Assembly (NCBI GenBank): GCA_040381535.1
Contig: JBEIHF010000012.1
Coordinates: 1 to 55,617, forward strand
DNA: 55,617 nt
Direction of reading: 5' to 3'
DNA from: Micavibrio_A sp040381535
GTDB lineage: Bacteria; Pseudomonadota; Alphaproteobacteria; Micavibrionales; Micavibrionaceae
Under the pieces are notes generated by a model. It was not told where the DNA came from. It worked only from the letters and a program-made list of their open reading frames with translations, and did not search any database. A program made the position numbers and the translations under genes. This document shows, one piece after another, positions 24,006-32,563 of this stretch. Numbering within the stretch: position 1 is the first letter of the stretch; the number at the start of each line of letters is the position of its first letter.

Positions 24006-26057
24006 CTAAGCCGCTTTGGATTTTCCCAAGAGGCCCTCACGGCGGAGCAGTGCCTCGGGATCCGCATCCCTGCCGCGGAAGTTTCTGTAGAGCACGGAGG
24101 GATCTTCTGATCCGCCCTTCGACAGAATTTCGTTTTTATATTTCGTTGCCACTTCGGAATCGTATAAGCCTTTTTGCTGAAAAAATTCGAATGTGTCGGC
24201 ATCCAAAACTTCCGCCCATTTATAGCTGTAATAACCCGCAGAATAGCCGCCGCCGAAAATATGGTTGAAGGATGTGGAGACTGGCCCTGCAAAACGCGGG
24301 AAGAGCGAAGCGTCTTTTGTTGCGGCATCTTCGAACGCGGGAACATCGGTGATGTCTTTGGGGTCCGCCGTGTGCCATGCCATATCGAGTAGGCCCATAT
24401 TGGTTTGACGCAGCCCCATCCATCCGACGAAGAAATTCTTCGCGTCGTTGAGTTTTTGAATAAGATCGGCAGGAATTTTTTCGCCTGTTTTGTAATGGCC
24501 CGACAGCAGATCCAGCGTTTCTTTGGCGTAAACCCAGTTTTCCTGAACCTGCGAGGGCAATTCCACGAAATCCCACAACACGGATGTGCCCGAGTGTGAG
24601 GAATAAGTGACGTTGGATAGAATGCCGTGCATGGCATGGCCCATTTCGTGGAAGAGCGTGAGGACTTCGTCATGCGTAAGCAACGAGGGTGCCTCTTTCG
24701 TGGGTTTGGTAAAGTTGCAAACGATGGCGATGATCGGGCGTTTCATGCCTTCCATGTGCAAGCCTTGCTCGCGGTACGATGTCATCCACGCGCCGGGTTT
24801 TTTGCCTTTACGCGGATAGAAGTCCGCATAAAACAGGCTCATGAATTCGCCGGTCGTGTTGTCGGTGACTTCGTAGGTCACTACATCTTCGTGATAGACG
24901 GGGTACTTCACGGGCTTGAAGGTGACGCCGAACAATTTTGAGAAATGTTCGAACGTGCCTTTGAGCACGGTCTCGAGCGGGAAATAGGGGCGGAAATCTT
25001 CTTCGGAGAATTGGAAGAGGGATTCTTTCATTTTCTCGCTGTAATAGGCCACGTCCCACGGCATGATGTCATCCGCGAAGCCCGATTTTTGCGCGAAGGC
25101 TTTTAAATCAGCCAAATCTTTTTGTGCGGCGGGTTTGTATGTCGCCATCATCTTTTTCAAAAATGCCATGACGTTGTCGGAATTCTTCGCCATGCGTTTT
25201 TCAAGCACGAATTCTGCATGGTTTTTATACCCCAGAATTTTCGCGCGTTCGTCTTTGAGCGTGATGATTTTGAGAATATTTGCGCAGTTGTCGTATTGGT
25301 CCTTATAAGCGCGGGATGCGAACGCGCGCCAGACCTGTTCACGCAAGGCACGGTTGTCCGCGTAGGTGACGAAAGGTCCGTAGCTGGGGTAATCCAACGT
25401 CACAACCCATTTGCCTTTGAGATCGCGTTCTTCGGCTTCCATGGAGGCCGCGTCTTTCGCGGATTGGGGCAGGCCGGCGAGATTTTCTTCATCATCGATG
25501 ACGAGGGCGAAGGCTTCGGACGATTTTTTGACGTTCTTCGAAAATTCTGGGCCGACGACGGAAAGCTGTTCGTTGATTTCACGAAGGCGTTGTTTCTTTT
25601 CGGCATCGAGCAATGCACCGCCGCGCACGAAACCTTTGTAGCAATCATCGAGAACGGTCGCCTGTTCTGTCGTGAGGTTCAATTTCTCGCGCGCGTCATA
25701 AACGGTTTTGACGCGTTTGAATAACACTTCGTCCATGATGATGTCAGAAGAAAAGTTGGAGCTTACAGGGCCGATATCGACGGCGAGCGCATCCATGCCG
25801 TCCGTGGATGCGGCGGTCAATTGGTTGTAGAAGATGCCGGACGCCATGCTGAGCGTTTCACCCGCCAATTCCATCGCCGTGATGGTGTTTTCGAATGTGG
25901 GGTTTTCTGGAGAATTCTTAATCGCCTCTATGCTCGCCCGCGCTTCCTCGATCGCCGCCTTTACCGCGGGGAGGTAATGTGTTTCTTCAATCTTATCAAA
26001 GGGAGGGGCCCCGTTGGGCAAGGTGAATTTTTCGAGAAGCGGGTTTTTCGTGCTCAT
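24006..26057 (-). CDS. dcp: M3 family metallopeptidase (Dcp / oligopeptidase A type)
   Basis: 683 aa, full length for the family. Zinc ligands are in FHEMGHAMHG (HExxH, ~470). The conserved KRPIIAIVCNFTKP strand precedes it, and the C-terminal substrate tyrosine region FGGGYSAGYYSYKWAEVLDADTFEFF is intact. These cytoplasmic or periplasmic enzymes trim short peptides, removing C-terminal dipeptides (Dcp) or cutting internally (OpdA). I cannot separate the two by eye; dcp is the usual label. No signal peptide. Divergent from mnmC. Confidence 0.93.
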   Translation of the reverse strand: MSTKNPLLEKFTLPNGAPPFDKIEETHYLPAVKAAIEEARASIEAIKNSPENPTFENTITAMELAGETLSMASGIFYNQLTAASTDGMDALAVDIGPVSSNFSSDIIMDEVLFKRVKTVYDAREKLNLTTEQATVLDDCYKGFVRGGALLDAEKKQRLREINEQLSVVGPEFSKNVKKSSEAFALVIDDEENLAGLPQSAKDAASMEAEERDLKGKWVVTLDYPSYGPFVTYADNRALREQVWRAFASRAYKDQYDNCANILKIITLKDERAKILGYKNHAEFVLEKRMAKNSDNVMAFLKKMMATYKPAAQKDLADLKAFAQKSGFADDIMPWDVAYYSEKMKESLFQFSEEDFRPYFPLETVLKGTFEHFSKLFGVTFKPVKYPVYHEDVVTYEVTDNTTGEFMSLFYADFYPRKGKKPGAWMTSYREQGLHMEGMKRPIIAIVCNFTKPTKEAPSLLTHDEVLTLFHEMGHAMHGILSNVTYSSHSGTSVLWDFVELPSQVQENWVYAKETLDLLSGHYKTGEKIPADLIQKLNDAKNFFVGWMGLRQTNMGLLDMAWHTADPKDITDVPAFEDAATKDASLFPRFAGPVSTSFNHIFGGGYSAGYYSYKWAEVLDADTFEFFQQKGLYDSEVATKYKNEILSKGGSEDPSVLYRNFRGRDADPEALLRREGLLGKSKAA

Positions 26058-26101
26058 ATTCTTACTTTAATTCCTTTATATTGGGCGGCAACTTCATTTA
26101 T

Positions 26102-27796
26102 ATGGGTTTCATGAGCGGCGTTCCAAGGTCTGACATATTCGACGACGTGTATTTTTCCGCCGATGACGGCCCGTCGGAGACAGCGCACGTCTTTTTAAAC
26201 GGTAACAATTTGCCGCAAGCGTGGCAAGGCCGGACGCGCTTTTCCATCGGCGAAACAGGGTTTGGCACGGGATTAAATTTCCTGCTGGCGTGGGAGCTCT
26301 TCGACGCCACGGCAGAGCAAGGCGCATTTTTGGATTTCGTATCTGTGGAAAAGTACCCGATGTCCGTAGATGACATCCGCAAAGGTCTTTCGCCGTGGGC
26401 GGAGCGTTTGTCGCCTCATCTGGAAAAGATGCTTTCCCAATATCCCATCCGCGCCAACGGTTTTCATAGAATTCTGTTCGACAACCGCGTGGCGTTGACG
26501 TTGATTTTCGATGATGCGAACGAGGCGCTTTCGGAAGTGCAAGGGAGCGTCGATGCTTGGTTTTTGGATGGATTCACGCCCGCTAAAAACCCCGATATGT
26601 GGACAGAAAAGGTTTTTACCGAGATGGCACGATTGAGCCATGGCGGCACGACCTTTGCCACATTTACGTCTGCGGGATTTGTGAAGCGCGGATTGGAAGC
26701 AGCAGGATTCACCGTCTGGAAACAAAAAGGCTTTGGGCGCAAGCGCGACATGCTGGGGGGGCGTTTCGAAGGCCAAGAAAAAATCGCGGCACCTGTGCCG
26801 AAAAAAATCGCGATTTATGGCGCAGGATTGGCGGGAACAGCTTGTGCGTATGTGTTGAAAAAATACGGATTAGAACCTGTGTTGATCGACCCGAACGGAA
26901 TAGCATCAGGCGCGTCTGGCAATGAAGTGGGTCTTATCAATCCGCGTTTTACGGCATTTCGCGGCGGAGATTCCGATTTTTATACGGCGGGATTTGCGCA
27001 GACAGCGCGAAATTTCGAGAGATCCGCGGATTATTCGCGCTGCGGTTCGCTTCATCTTATTACCGACGATGAAAAAGAAAAACGATTTATACGCACGGTG
27101 GAGAATTGGGGATGGGATGATGCCCATATGCGGATTTTATCTGCCGTTGAAGCGAGCGATGCGGCAGGCGTAAAAGTCAATAAAGGCGCGCTTTATTTGC
27201 CAGATTCCGCGCACGTAAATCCATCGAAATTATGCGCGTTTTATGCGGTTAATGTTCCCTTGTTCAAAGAGCCCGTGGATGCCGATGCGATTATTTATGC
27301 GAATGGCGTTGGTAATTTCGATTTGCCTGTTCATACCGTGCGCGGGCAAATCACATTTGCGGAAGCTTCGCCCGAAAGCATAAAATTGAAGACAAATTTA
27401 TGCTATGGTGGGTATATTTCCGCGAGCTTGAATGGCCGTCATGCCATCGGTTCGACGTTTCAAAAATGGCTCCACCACAAGGATAATCTGCCCGAAGATG
27501 ATGCCGCGAATATTCAAAATCTGGAAGAAAATGTGCCTGTATTGAAAGGCCTTCAAGACAATGGCCACCGTGCTTCGTTGCGTGTGGCCTCTAAAGACAG
27601 GTTTCCTATCATCGGGCAGATGGGCGAGAGGCAATTTATCACGACCGCACACGGATCGCACGGTATCGTTTCCACAATTGCAGGGGCGCATTTACTCGCC
27701 GATTTCTTGCGCGGCGGAATCTTTAGTCTTGGTAAATCATCGATTAACGCGCTCGCCCCGATACGTTTTAAACAGCGCGCGGCCCGAAAATCCTAG
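26102..27796 (+). CDS. mnmC: MnmC: bifunctional tRNA 5-methylaminomethyl-2-thiouridine biosynthesis protein
   Basis: 564 aa from ATG 26102 (a further ATG at 26111 is possible). The N-terminal methyltransferase domain (~1-220) has IGETGFGTGLNFLLA and the hallmark AWFLDGFTPAKNPDMW. The C-terminal FAD oxidoreductase domain begins KIAIYGAGLAGTACAYVL (~237) and contains GASGNEVGLINPR and an AHGSHGIVST flavin motif near the end. The oxidase half removes the carboxymethyl group of cmnm5s2U34 and the methylase half then makes mnm5s2U in certain tRNAs. Both halves look intact. Not followed by genes of the same pathway. Confidence 0.93.
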   Translation: MGFMSGVPRSDIFDDVYFSADDGPSETAHVFLNGNNLPQAWQGRTRFSIGETGFGTGLNFLLAWELFDATAEQGAFLDFVSVEKYPMSVDDIRKGLSPWAERLSPHLEKMLSQYPIRANGFHRILFDNRVALTLIFDDANEALSEVQGSVDAWFLDGFTPAKNPDMWTEKVFTEMARLSHGGTTFATFTSAGFVKRGLEAAGFTVWKQKGFGRKRDMLGGRFEGQEKIAAPVPKKIAIYGAGLAGTACAYVLKKYGLEPVLIDPNGIASGASGNEVGLINPRFTAFRGGDSDFYTAGFAQTARNFERSADYSRCGSLHLITDDEKEKRFIRTVENWGWDDAHMRILSAVEASDAAGVKVNKGALYLPDSAHVNPSKLCAFYAVNVPLFKEPVDADAIIYANGVGNFDLPVHTVRGQITFAEASPESIKLKTNLCYGGYISASLNGRHAIGSTFQKWLHHKDNLPEDDAANIQNLEENVPVLKGLQDNGHRASLRVASKDRFPIIGQMGERQFITTAHGSHGIVSTIAGAHLLADFLRGGIFSLGKSSINALAPIRFKQRAARKS

Positions 27797-27832
27797 GTCG
27801 TTGCCAACCATAGATGGTATAATGAAGGCGTG

Positions 27833-28006
27833 ATGGGAGTCATATTTAAATACTGGAAGAAAGACGTTGGCGGGGCCACCGCCATCGAATATGCGCTGAT
27901 CGCGGCTGGGATTGCGCTCGCCATCGCGGTGTTTATTTTCGCGTTTGGCGAAGAGCTTTATGCGTTTTTCGACTATCTGACCGGTGCCTTGAGCGGCGAC
28001 GCGTAA
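27833..28006 (+). CDS. Flp/Fap-type pilin, 57 aa
   Basis: A short gene with GAAGG before ATG 27833. The peptide follows the Flp pattern: a short basic leader (KYWKKDVGG), then ATAIEYALIAAGIALAIAVFIFAFG with the conserved Glu-Tyr pair after the cleavage region, and a short acidic tail. Flp pilins need a TadV-type peptidase and Tad secretion genes, none of which are in this window, so it is an orphan copy. A TATAAT at 27818-27823 is too close to the ATG to be its obvious promoter. Confidence 0.85.
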   Translation: MGVIFKYWKKDVGGATAIEYALIAAGIALAIAVFIFAFGEELYAFFDYLTGALSGDA

Positions 28007-28051
28007 TTATTTCCCTGTTATTGAAATCCATTTAAGAATTGCTACTCCTGT

Positions 28052-29158
28052 ATGCGGAATGGTAAAAAGTACGTCCATCCATTACAGGGGATTTTCTTGG
28101 TCTGGCTTTTTTCCATACTCGCTTTTGCGCTTTGCGCCGCCGCATTAAAGGGCGGACGCGTTCTCGCGTTGCGTTTTGGTTTCGCGGACAAACCCGGCGG
28201 CCGCAAAAAACACGACAATCCCGTGCCGCCCATCGGCGGTTTGGCTATCCTTCCTGTGTTCTTCGCGGTCGCGTGGTTTGCGGGTTATGAAGACATCGTT
28301 CCATGGCCGCTCGTCGCAGGCGTGATTGCATTGCTCGTAATGGGTGCGATCGATGATGCGAAAACCATCCGCCCCTATATCAAATTTGGATTGATGCTTT
28401 GGGTTTCGTGTTTTGTTGTGATTTTTGGCGAAGCGCAGATCGGCAATCTCGGCAATCTTTTCGGGTTCGGTAATGTCGAACTCGGTTTCATTTCCAAAGG
28501 CTTCACTGTTCTGTGCCTCGCGCTGCTGATGAATTCCATCAATATGCTCGATGGTGTGGATGGGCTTGCGGGCGGTTTTTGCGCGCTGGTGACTTTTTGG
28601 TTTTTGATCGTGTGCGTGGCGATGGGGCAGTGGGCCTATGTCGGTACGCTCGGCATTTTGCTCGGCGCGCTTTTGGGTTTCCTCGCGTTCAATATGCGCG
28701 CGCCATGGCGTTCATCGGCAAGCGTGTTTTTGGGTGATGCGGGATCATTGTGCCTTGGCCTTTTGCTCGGATGGTTTTCCATTCATCTCACGCAGATGCC
28801 GCATGCGCCGTTAGAGCCGATCACCGTGATCTGGATCATAGCCATTCCCGTGATGGATGCGTTCGCGTTGTTTATCGCGCGTTCCATCCGCGGCCTGCAC
28901 CCGTTCAACGCCGACCGCCGCCATCTGCATCACCGTTTTATAGACGCGGGGATGAGTCCCGCCAGAACCACGACGGCGATACTCGGTCTTATTGCTTTGA
29001 CCGCTATCCTGGGTTTTGTGGCAGAAGCGCAAAACGTGCCGGCGGTGCTCTTGTTCGCCCTGTGGATGGTTTTGTTCACATTGCATACGATCGGCATCGC
29101 CCACCCCCGCGGATATACGATGTTTACAAGGTTTTTGCGGACGCGCAGACGTTCATAA
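28052..29158 (+). CDS. wecA: Undecaprenyl-phosphate N-acetylhexosamine-1-phosphate transferase (WecA/TagO/MraY family)
   Basis: 368 aa with about 10-11 membrane helices. Catalytic motifs are intact: GAIDDAKTIRP (DD), NMLDGVDGLAGG, VFLGDAGS and the cytoplasmic HLHHRFIDAG histidine loop. The family moves a GlcNAc- or related sugar-1-phosphate from UDP-sugar to undecaprenyl phosphate, starting O-antigen, enterobacterial common antigen or teichoic-type polymers. The size and HLHHR loop favour the WecA branch over MraY. No glycosyltransferase cluster follows. Its presence fits the nearby (but decayed) GDP-fucose genes as part of surface polysaccharide synthesis. Confidence 0.88.
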   Translation: MRNGKKYVHPLQGIFLVWLFSILAFALCAAALKGGRVLALRFGFADKPGGRKKHDNPVPPIGGLAILPVFFAVAWFAGYEDIVPWPLVAGVIALLVMGAIDDAKTIRPYIKFGLMLWVSCFVVIFGEAQIGNLGNLFGFGNVELGFISKGFTVLCLALLMNSINMLDGVDGLAGGFCALVTFWFLIVCVAMGQWAYVGTLGILLGALLGFLAFNMRAPWRSSASVFLGDAGSLCLGLLLGWFSIHLTQMPHAPLEPITVIWIIAIPVMDAFALFIARSIRGLHPFNADRRHLHHRFIDAGMSPARTTTAILGLIALTAILGFVAEAQNVPAVLLFALWMVLFTLHTIGIAHPRGYTMFTRFLRTRRRS

Positions 29159-29259
29159 GCCTGTGCATAAGATGGGGAGCGAGAGCGGCCAAGCTTGACC
29201 GTTCCGCGCCTCGTTTTACGATGGGAAGATAAGAATTCCCACATCAAAGGATGGCCGCC

Positions 29260-30210
29260 ATGTCCGCTTCGAAAACTACCCGTAATCTTCTGACCACGCT
29301 TTCGGTATCGGTCATCGCACTTGCGGCGTGTTCTTCCTCATCCTCTGCGCCTTCTGCCAAGACGGCAGCGCCGATGCCGCCGATCACGGAAATGGATATG
29401 GCGATGGATCAACCCGCGCCGCAGCCTTTGCCGCTTTCGCAATCGGACACGCTCACGCCCGTTCTCACGACCAATGCCGTGCCCATGCAAACCACCACCG
29501 TCGTCACGACGACGGAACCAGTTGCGGCCGGTTCGATGGAAGAACGCATTGCGCGCCTCGAACAATCTGTCGGGAGCTTGCGTGAAGATTACGCGCGCAT
29601 CATGCCCGCTTTTGCCAGTTTGAACATCACAAACGATCGCATCTCCATGCTCCTCGACCAGATTGAATCCGAAACCGGCAAGCGCCCATCCATGCCGCAA
29701 GAAACAGCTTCCGCCCCCGTTGTCGCGCCAACACCAAAACCCGTGACCGCCGCCGCGATGGCGCCAGCCACCACAACGACAACAACGGTTGCGACCACAT
29801 CGCAAGCCACGACACAACCTCCTGTAGCCGTTCCCGCATCTGCGGAACCTGCCGCAGGAACGGGACCTGACGGCTCCGTCACCGGCGTGCGCATAGGCGA
29901 ACATGGCAGCAAAACGCGTTTGGTGTTCGATCTGTCTTCGAATACCAAACCCGATTTCAAATACGATCTCGATAACGGTGAAAAAATCCTGATGGTCGAT
30001 ATGCCGGAAACCGGATGGCAGGGCGCCACATCGGGCAAATCCCCCGTCTCCCCGCTGGTATCGGGCTGGACCGCCCAAAAAGGCACGAATGGCGGATCAA
30101 ACGTTGCCATCCAGTTGAAGGCCGATGCCCGCGTATTATCGACGGAATTCCTCAAGGCTGAGGGGTCCGATCCCGCTCGTCTTGTCATGGACATTGCCGC
30201 AGGCGGCTGA
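29260..30210 (+). CDS. Lipoprotein with C-terminal AMIN domain
   Basis: 316 aa. ATG 29260 is preferred because AAAGG lies 7-10 nt upstream; the in-frame ATG at 29251 is too close to it. The signal ends LAAC-SSSS, a lipobox. Then come a Pro/Ala/Thr-rich region, a coiled-coil segment (MEERIARLEQSVGSLREDY, ~85-105), a second Thr-rich linker and a C-terminal AMIN-like domain (VTGVRIGEHGSKTRLVFDLS to LVMDIAAG). AMIN domains bind peptidoglycan, so this is probably an envelope organiser. The 2-nt and 3-nt repeats (ACCACAACGACAACA) encode the Thr tract. Confidence 0.78.
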   Translation: MSASKTTRNLLTTLSVSVIALAACSSSSSAPSAKTAAPMPPITEMDMAMDQPAPQPLPLSQSDTLTPVLTTNAVPMQTTTVVTTTEPVAAGSMEERIARLEQSVGSLREDYARIMPAFASLNITNDRISMLLDQIESETGKRPSMPQETASAPVVAPTPKPVTAAAMAPATTTTTTVATTSQATTQPPVAVPASAEPAAGTGPDGSVTGVRIGEHGSKTRLVFDLSSNTKPDFKYDLDNGEKILMVDMPETGWQGATSGKSPVSPLVSGWTAQKGTNGGSNVAIQLKADARVLSTEFLKAEGSDPARLVMDIAAGG

Positions 30211-30323
30211 TTCCTCTATAAAAAGCCCTAAATATTATAAGCAGATGGAACGAAGGGTTTAGGTCGGCCTTTCGTATGAAGTTATGTAAGATCCATCTAC
30301 CAATAACCATGAGGATACAAAAA

Positions 30324-30674
30324 ATGAAAAAATCGATGTTACTAGCGGCTGCCGCTATTTTGACCTTGCAAGCCGTTCCGGCCTTCGCCGAACATGACGG
30401 CACGAAGCACGGCAACCGCGGCGACAAAATGTTCGAAAAAATCGATGCCAACAAAGACGGTTCGATTACAGCACAGGAAAGTGCCGATAATGCGAAGAAA
30501 AGATTCGATGAAATGGATGCCGACAAAAATGGTAGCGTGACCAAGGACGAAGCCAAGGCGCACTATGAAGCCAAAAAAGTCGAATGGGAAAAGAAAAAAG
30601 CTGAGATGAAAACCAAACGTGAAGATAAGTCTAAGCCTGTTGAAGCTCCCGCCGAAGCCCCTGAGGCCGAGTAA
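30324..30674 (+). CDS. Secreted EF-hand calcium-binding protein, 116 aa
   Basis: Good Shine-Dalgarno (GAGGA). The signal peptide ends PAFA-EHDG. Two EF-hand loops with canonical spacing follow: DANKDGSITAQE and DADKNGSVTKDE. A strongly basic/acidic helical tail (EAKKVEWEKKKAEMKTKRED) and a Pro/Glu end complete it. The protein is periplasmic and probably binds Ca2+. It lies 6 nt before the ECF sigma gene, heading a four-gene operon that ends in a metal-sensor-like protein. Confidence 0.85.
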   Translation: MKKSMLLAAAAILTLQAVPAFAEHDGTKHGNRGDKMFEKIDANKDGSITAQESADNAKKRFDEMDADKNGSVTKDEAKAHYEAKKVEWEKKKAEMKTKREDKSKPVEAPAEAPEAE

Positions 30675-30680
30675 CCACAC

Positions 30681-31280
30681 ATGGGGTCCTTGCTGGCCTC
30701 AGCTGATGATAGCGATGAAAGCCTGATGCGCCTGATACGGTCAGGAAGCCATCAGGCTTTTTCGATTCTCGTCCGACGTCATACGGATAAATTTTTCGGT
30801 GCGGCCTTCCGCATGACGGGACAGGAGGGTGAGGCGGAAGATCTGGTACAGGATGCTTTTCTGAAAATCTGGCAAAAGCCGGACATATGGAAGGATGACA
30901 TGGGCGCTAAGTTCACAACGTGGTTTTACCGCATCCTTGTGAACCAGAATATCGACCGCGCGCGCAAAAGACAAAAAATGGTTTCGGACAATTTCATTTT
31001 GCCTTACGTCGCGGACAGTGCGGTATCACCCGAAACCGAAACCGCGATGAACGAGGAGCAAAGACGCATTGAATCCGCCATGGCGGTTTTGCCAGAGCGA
31101 CAAAGAACGGCGATTACGCTGTGTTTCTACGAAGGTTTGACCAACGCGGAAGCAGCGGAAAGCATGGGTTTGAAATTGAAAGCTCTGGAATCACTTTTGA
31201 TGCGCGCCAAAGCAGGACTGAGAGAATATATGGACCATAACATGAACCCACTAAAAGGGGAGCGATATGCAACACGATAA
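30681..31280 (+). CDS. ECF RNA polymerase sigma factor
   Basis: 199 aa. Region 2 (FSILVRRHTDKFFGAAFRMTGQEGEAEDLVQDAFLKIWQ, with TTWFYRILVNQNIDRARKR for promoter melting) and region 4 (LPERQRTAITLCFYEGLTNAEAAESMGLKLKALESLLMRAKAGLRE) are complete. It sits directly after the EF-hand gene and overlaps the next, membrane-bound, gene by 14 nt. That arrangement is typical of sigma/anti-sigma pairs that control their own operon. The signal is probably a periplasmic metal or envelope stress. Confidence 0.92.
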   Translation: MGSLLASADDSDESLMRLIRSGSHQAFSILVRRHTDKFFGAAFRMTGQEGEAEDLVQDAFLKIWQKPDIWKDDMGAKFTTWFYRILVNQNIDRARKRQKMVSDNFILPYVADSAVSPETETAMNEEQRRIESAMAVLPERQRTAITLCFYEGLTNAEAAESMGLKLKALESLLMRAKAGLREYMDHNMNPLKGERYATR

Positions 31281-31566
31281 TTTGAATGAATGGCTGAACA
31301 AGCGCATGACACCCAAGGTACGGCCCGATCTTGCCGAACGCATCATCTTCACGGCCCTGCACAGCGGCCAGGAACCCCCCCCCGCGGCTTGGGGCGCGAT
31401 CTGGAAAGATTTGATGTCGATGGTGGTCATTCCCCATCCGTCGGTGGTTGTAGCGACGGGGATTATCCTCGGCATCGTCATCGGCATGCAAACAGGAGAA
31501 GGACTTTCCATGCTGGAGCAGGACTGGTCCTCATTTCTTGATGTGAACGAAGGAGGCTGGTTATGA
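31267..31566 (+). CDS. Probable anti-sigma factor, single-pass membrane protein
   Basis: 99 aa. A cytoplasmic N-terminal ~50 residues (LNEWLNKRMTPKVRPDLAERIIFTALH), one membrane helix (VVATGIILGIVIGMQ, ~61-75) and a short periplasmic tail. It overlaps the sigma gene upstream and the metal-sensor gene downstream (ATGA at 31563-31566). There is no zinc-binding HxxxCxxC motif, so it is not a classic ZAS anti-sigma; CnrY-like anti-sigma factors are similarly short. The role is inferred from position. Confidence 0.6.
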   Translation: MQHDNLNEWLNKRMTPKVRPDLAERIIFTALHSGQEPPPAAWGAIWKDLMSMVVIPHPSVVVATGIILGIVIGMQTGEGLSMLEQDWSSFLDVNEGGWL

Positions 31567-32057
31567 ACCCTCGTATGAAACTGATCTTTACGATCTCTAT
31601 ATTGCTCAACATCGTCTTTATCGGCGTGGGCGCGGGGATGTTCTATAAATTTTGTCAGGATATTCCGATCCCCGGCACGATGAGCCCCGATGCCAGAGCC
31701 TTTGTCGCCCGCACGTATCAAAACGGCCGCGAGGAAGTGAAACCGTTGATCGAGGAAGTGAAAGCGCGTCGCAAGACGGTGGAAAATATTCTTACGTCCG
31801 ATAATTTCGAGCGCAAATCATACGATAAGGCGGTGGACGACCTCCTCGATACGCAAGGCAAGATCATGCGCCACCGCGCCAACACGATGGGTAAAGCGCT
31901 TAATGAGCTTTCCGATGATGACCGCAAGAAGTTTTCGAAGGAAATCATCAACGGCCTCACGCCCGGACGTCAGCGCCACAAAGGCAAATGGAAGAACCAT
32001 GACAAAGACCGCGGCGGTGAAGAGCGAAAAAGCGAAAAGGATTCTGACAAAACATAA
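31563..32057 (+). CDS. Periplasmic heavy-metal sensor-like protein (CnrX/ZraP-type)
   Basis: 164 aa. An N-terminal membrane anchor (MKLIFTISILLNIVFIGVGAGMFY) is followed by a long helical domain (REEVKPLIEEVKARRKTVENIL and YDKAVDDLLDTQGKIMRHR). This is the four-helix pattern of Metal_resist/CnrX/CpxP-like sensors. A His/Lys/Glu-rich tail (GRQRHKGKWKNHDKDRGGEERKS) may bind metal. Overlap with the anti-sigma gene makes it part of the same signalling unit. Confidence 0.72.
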   Translation: MNPRMKLIFTISILLNIVFIGVGAGMFYKFCQDIPIPGTMSPDARAFVARTYQNGREEVKPLIEEVKARRKTVENILTSDNFERKSYDKAVDDLLDTQGKIMRHRANTMGKALNELSDDDRKKFSKEIINGLTPGRQRHKGKWKNHDKDRGGEERKSEKDSDKT

Positions 32058-32146
32058 TTACATGCGCGTCTGAAATTTGCGCTCGTGTCATCCGACTTGG
32101 TATTATTATTTTAGACAAGAATAATATTTAAGAACGGGTACTACAT

Positions 32147-32563
32147 ATGAAGAACTCATCCTCTCGCGGCGGCGGGCTTTCAGGCTATAGCAGCAACAAA
32201 TTCGAAGCGGACGGCGCGTATTCCAAAATCATCGGTGAAATCGAAGACATTCGATCTGCTCCCGGCGGCGGGCGCAAGCGCCTTGTTGTTAAGGAAAAAG
32301 ATAAAATTTATTCACGGGCCTATATCGATATTGAGGCCAAAAAAGGCGCGGAGCTGGAAAAAAACGAAACCTATGTCTTCGATGTGAAAGAAAAAGAAAC
32401 CGCGTCCTACGGGCGGCGCGACCGCAAAAAATATGGCGCGTTCAACACGTTCGAATGTGACAAGGAGCCCGACGATTACGATCCCTCTGCCGTTCATCAG
32501 GAACAGTTCTCCCGTTTCGGCGGAAGCGGCCGAATAAAGTCCGGTAAACGGACGAAATTTTAA
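32147..32563 (+). CDS. Hypothetical protein, 138 aa, highly charged
   Basis: Gly/Ser-rich start (SSRGGGLSGYSSNKF), then a compact beta-rich charged domain (AYSKIIGEIEDIRSAPGGGRKRLVVKEKDKIYSRAYIDIEAKKG) and a basic tail (RIKSGKRTKF). No family is recognised; the basic character would allow nucleic-acid binding. It is convergent with trhO, overlapping by 4 nt. Its own promoter region (32058-32146) is AT-rich. Confidence 0.6.
   Translation: MKNSSSRGGGLSGYSSNKFEADGAYSKIIGEIEDIRSAPGGGRKRLVVKEKDKIYSRAYIDIEAKKGAELEKNETYVFDVKEKETASYGRRDRKKYGAFNTFECDKEPDDYDPSAVHQEQFSRFGGSGRIKSGKRTKF

Noticed and set aside
27818..27823. TATAAT as promoter of the Flp pilin gene
   Set aside because: It lies only 9 nt before the start codon and has no matching -35; a transcript from it would lack the ribosome site.
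29338..30078. 246-aa Arg/Gly-rich minus-strand open frame
   Set aside because: It lies fully antisense to the AMIN lipoprotein and has a composition typical of shadow frames in GC-rich repeats.
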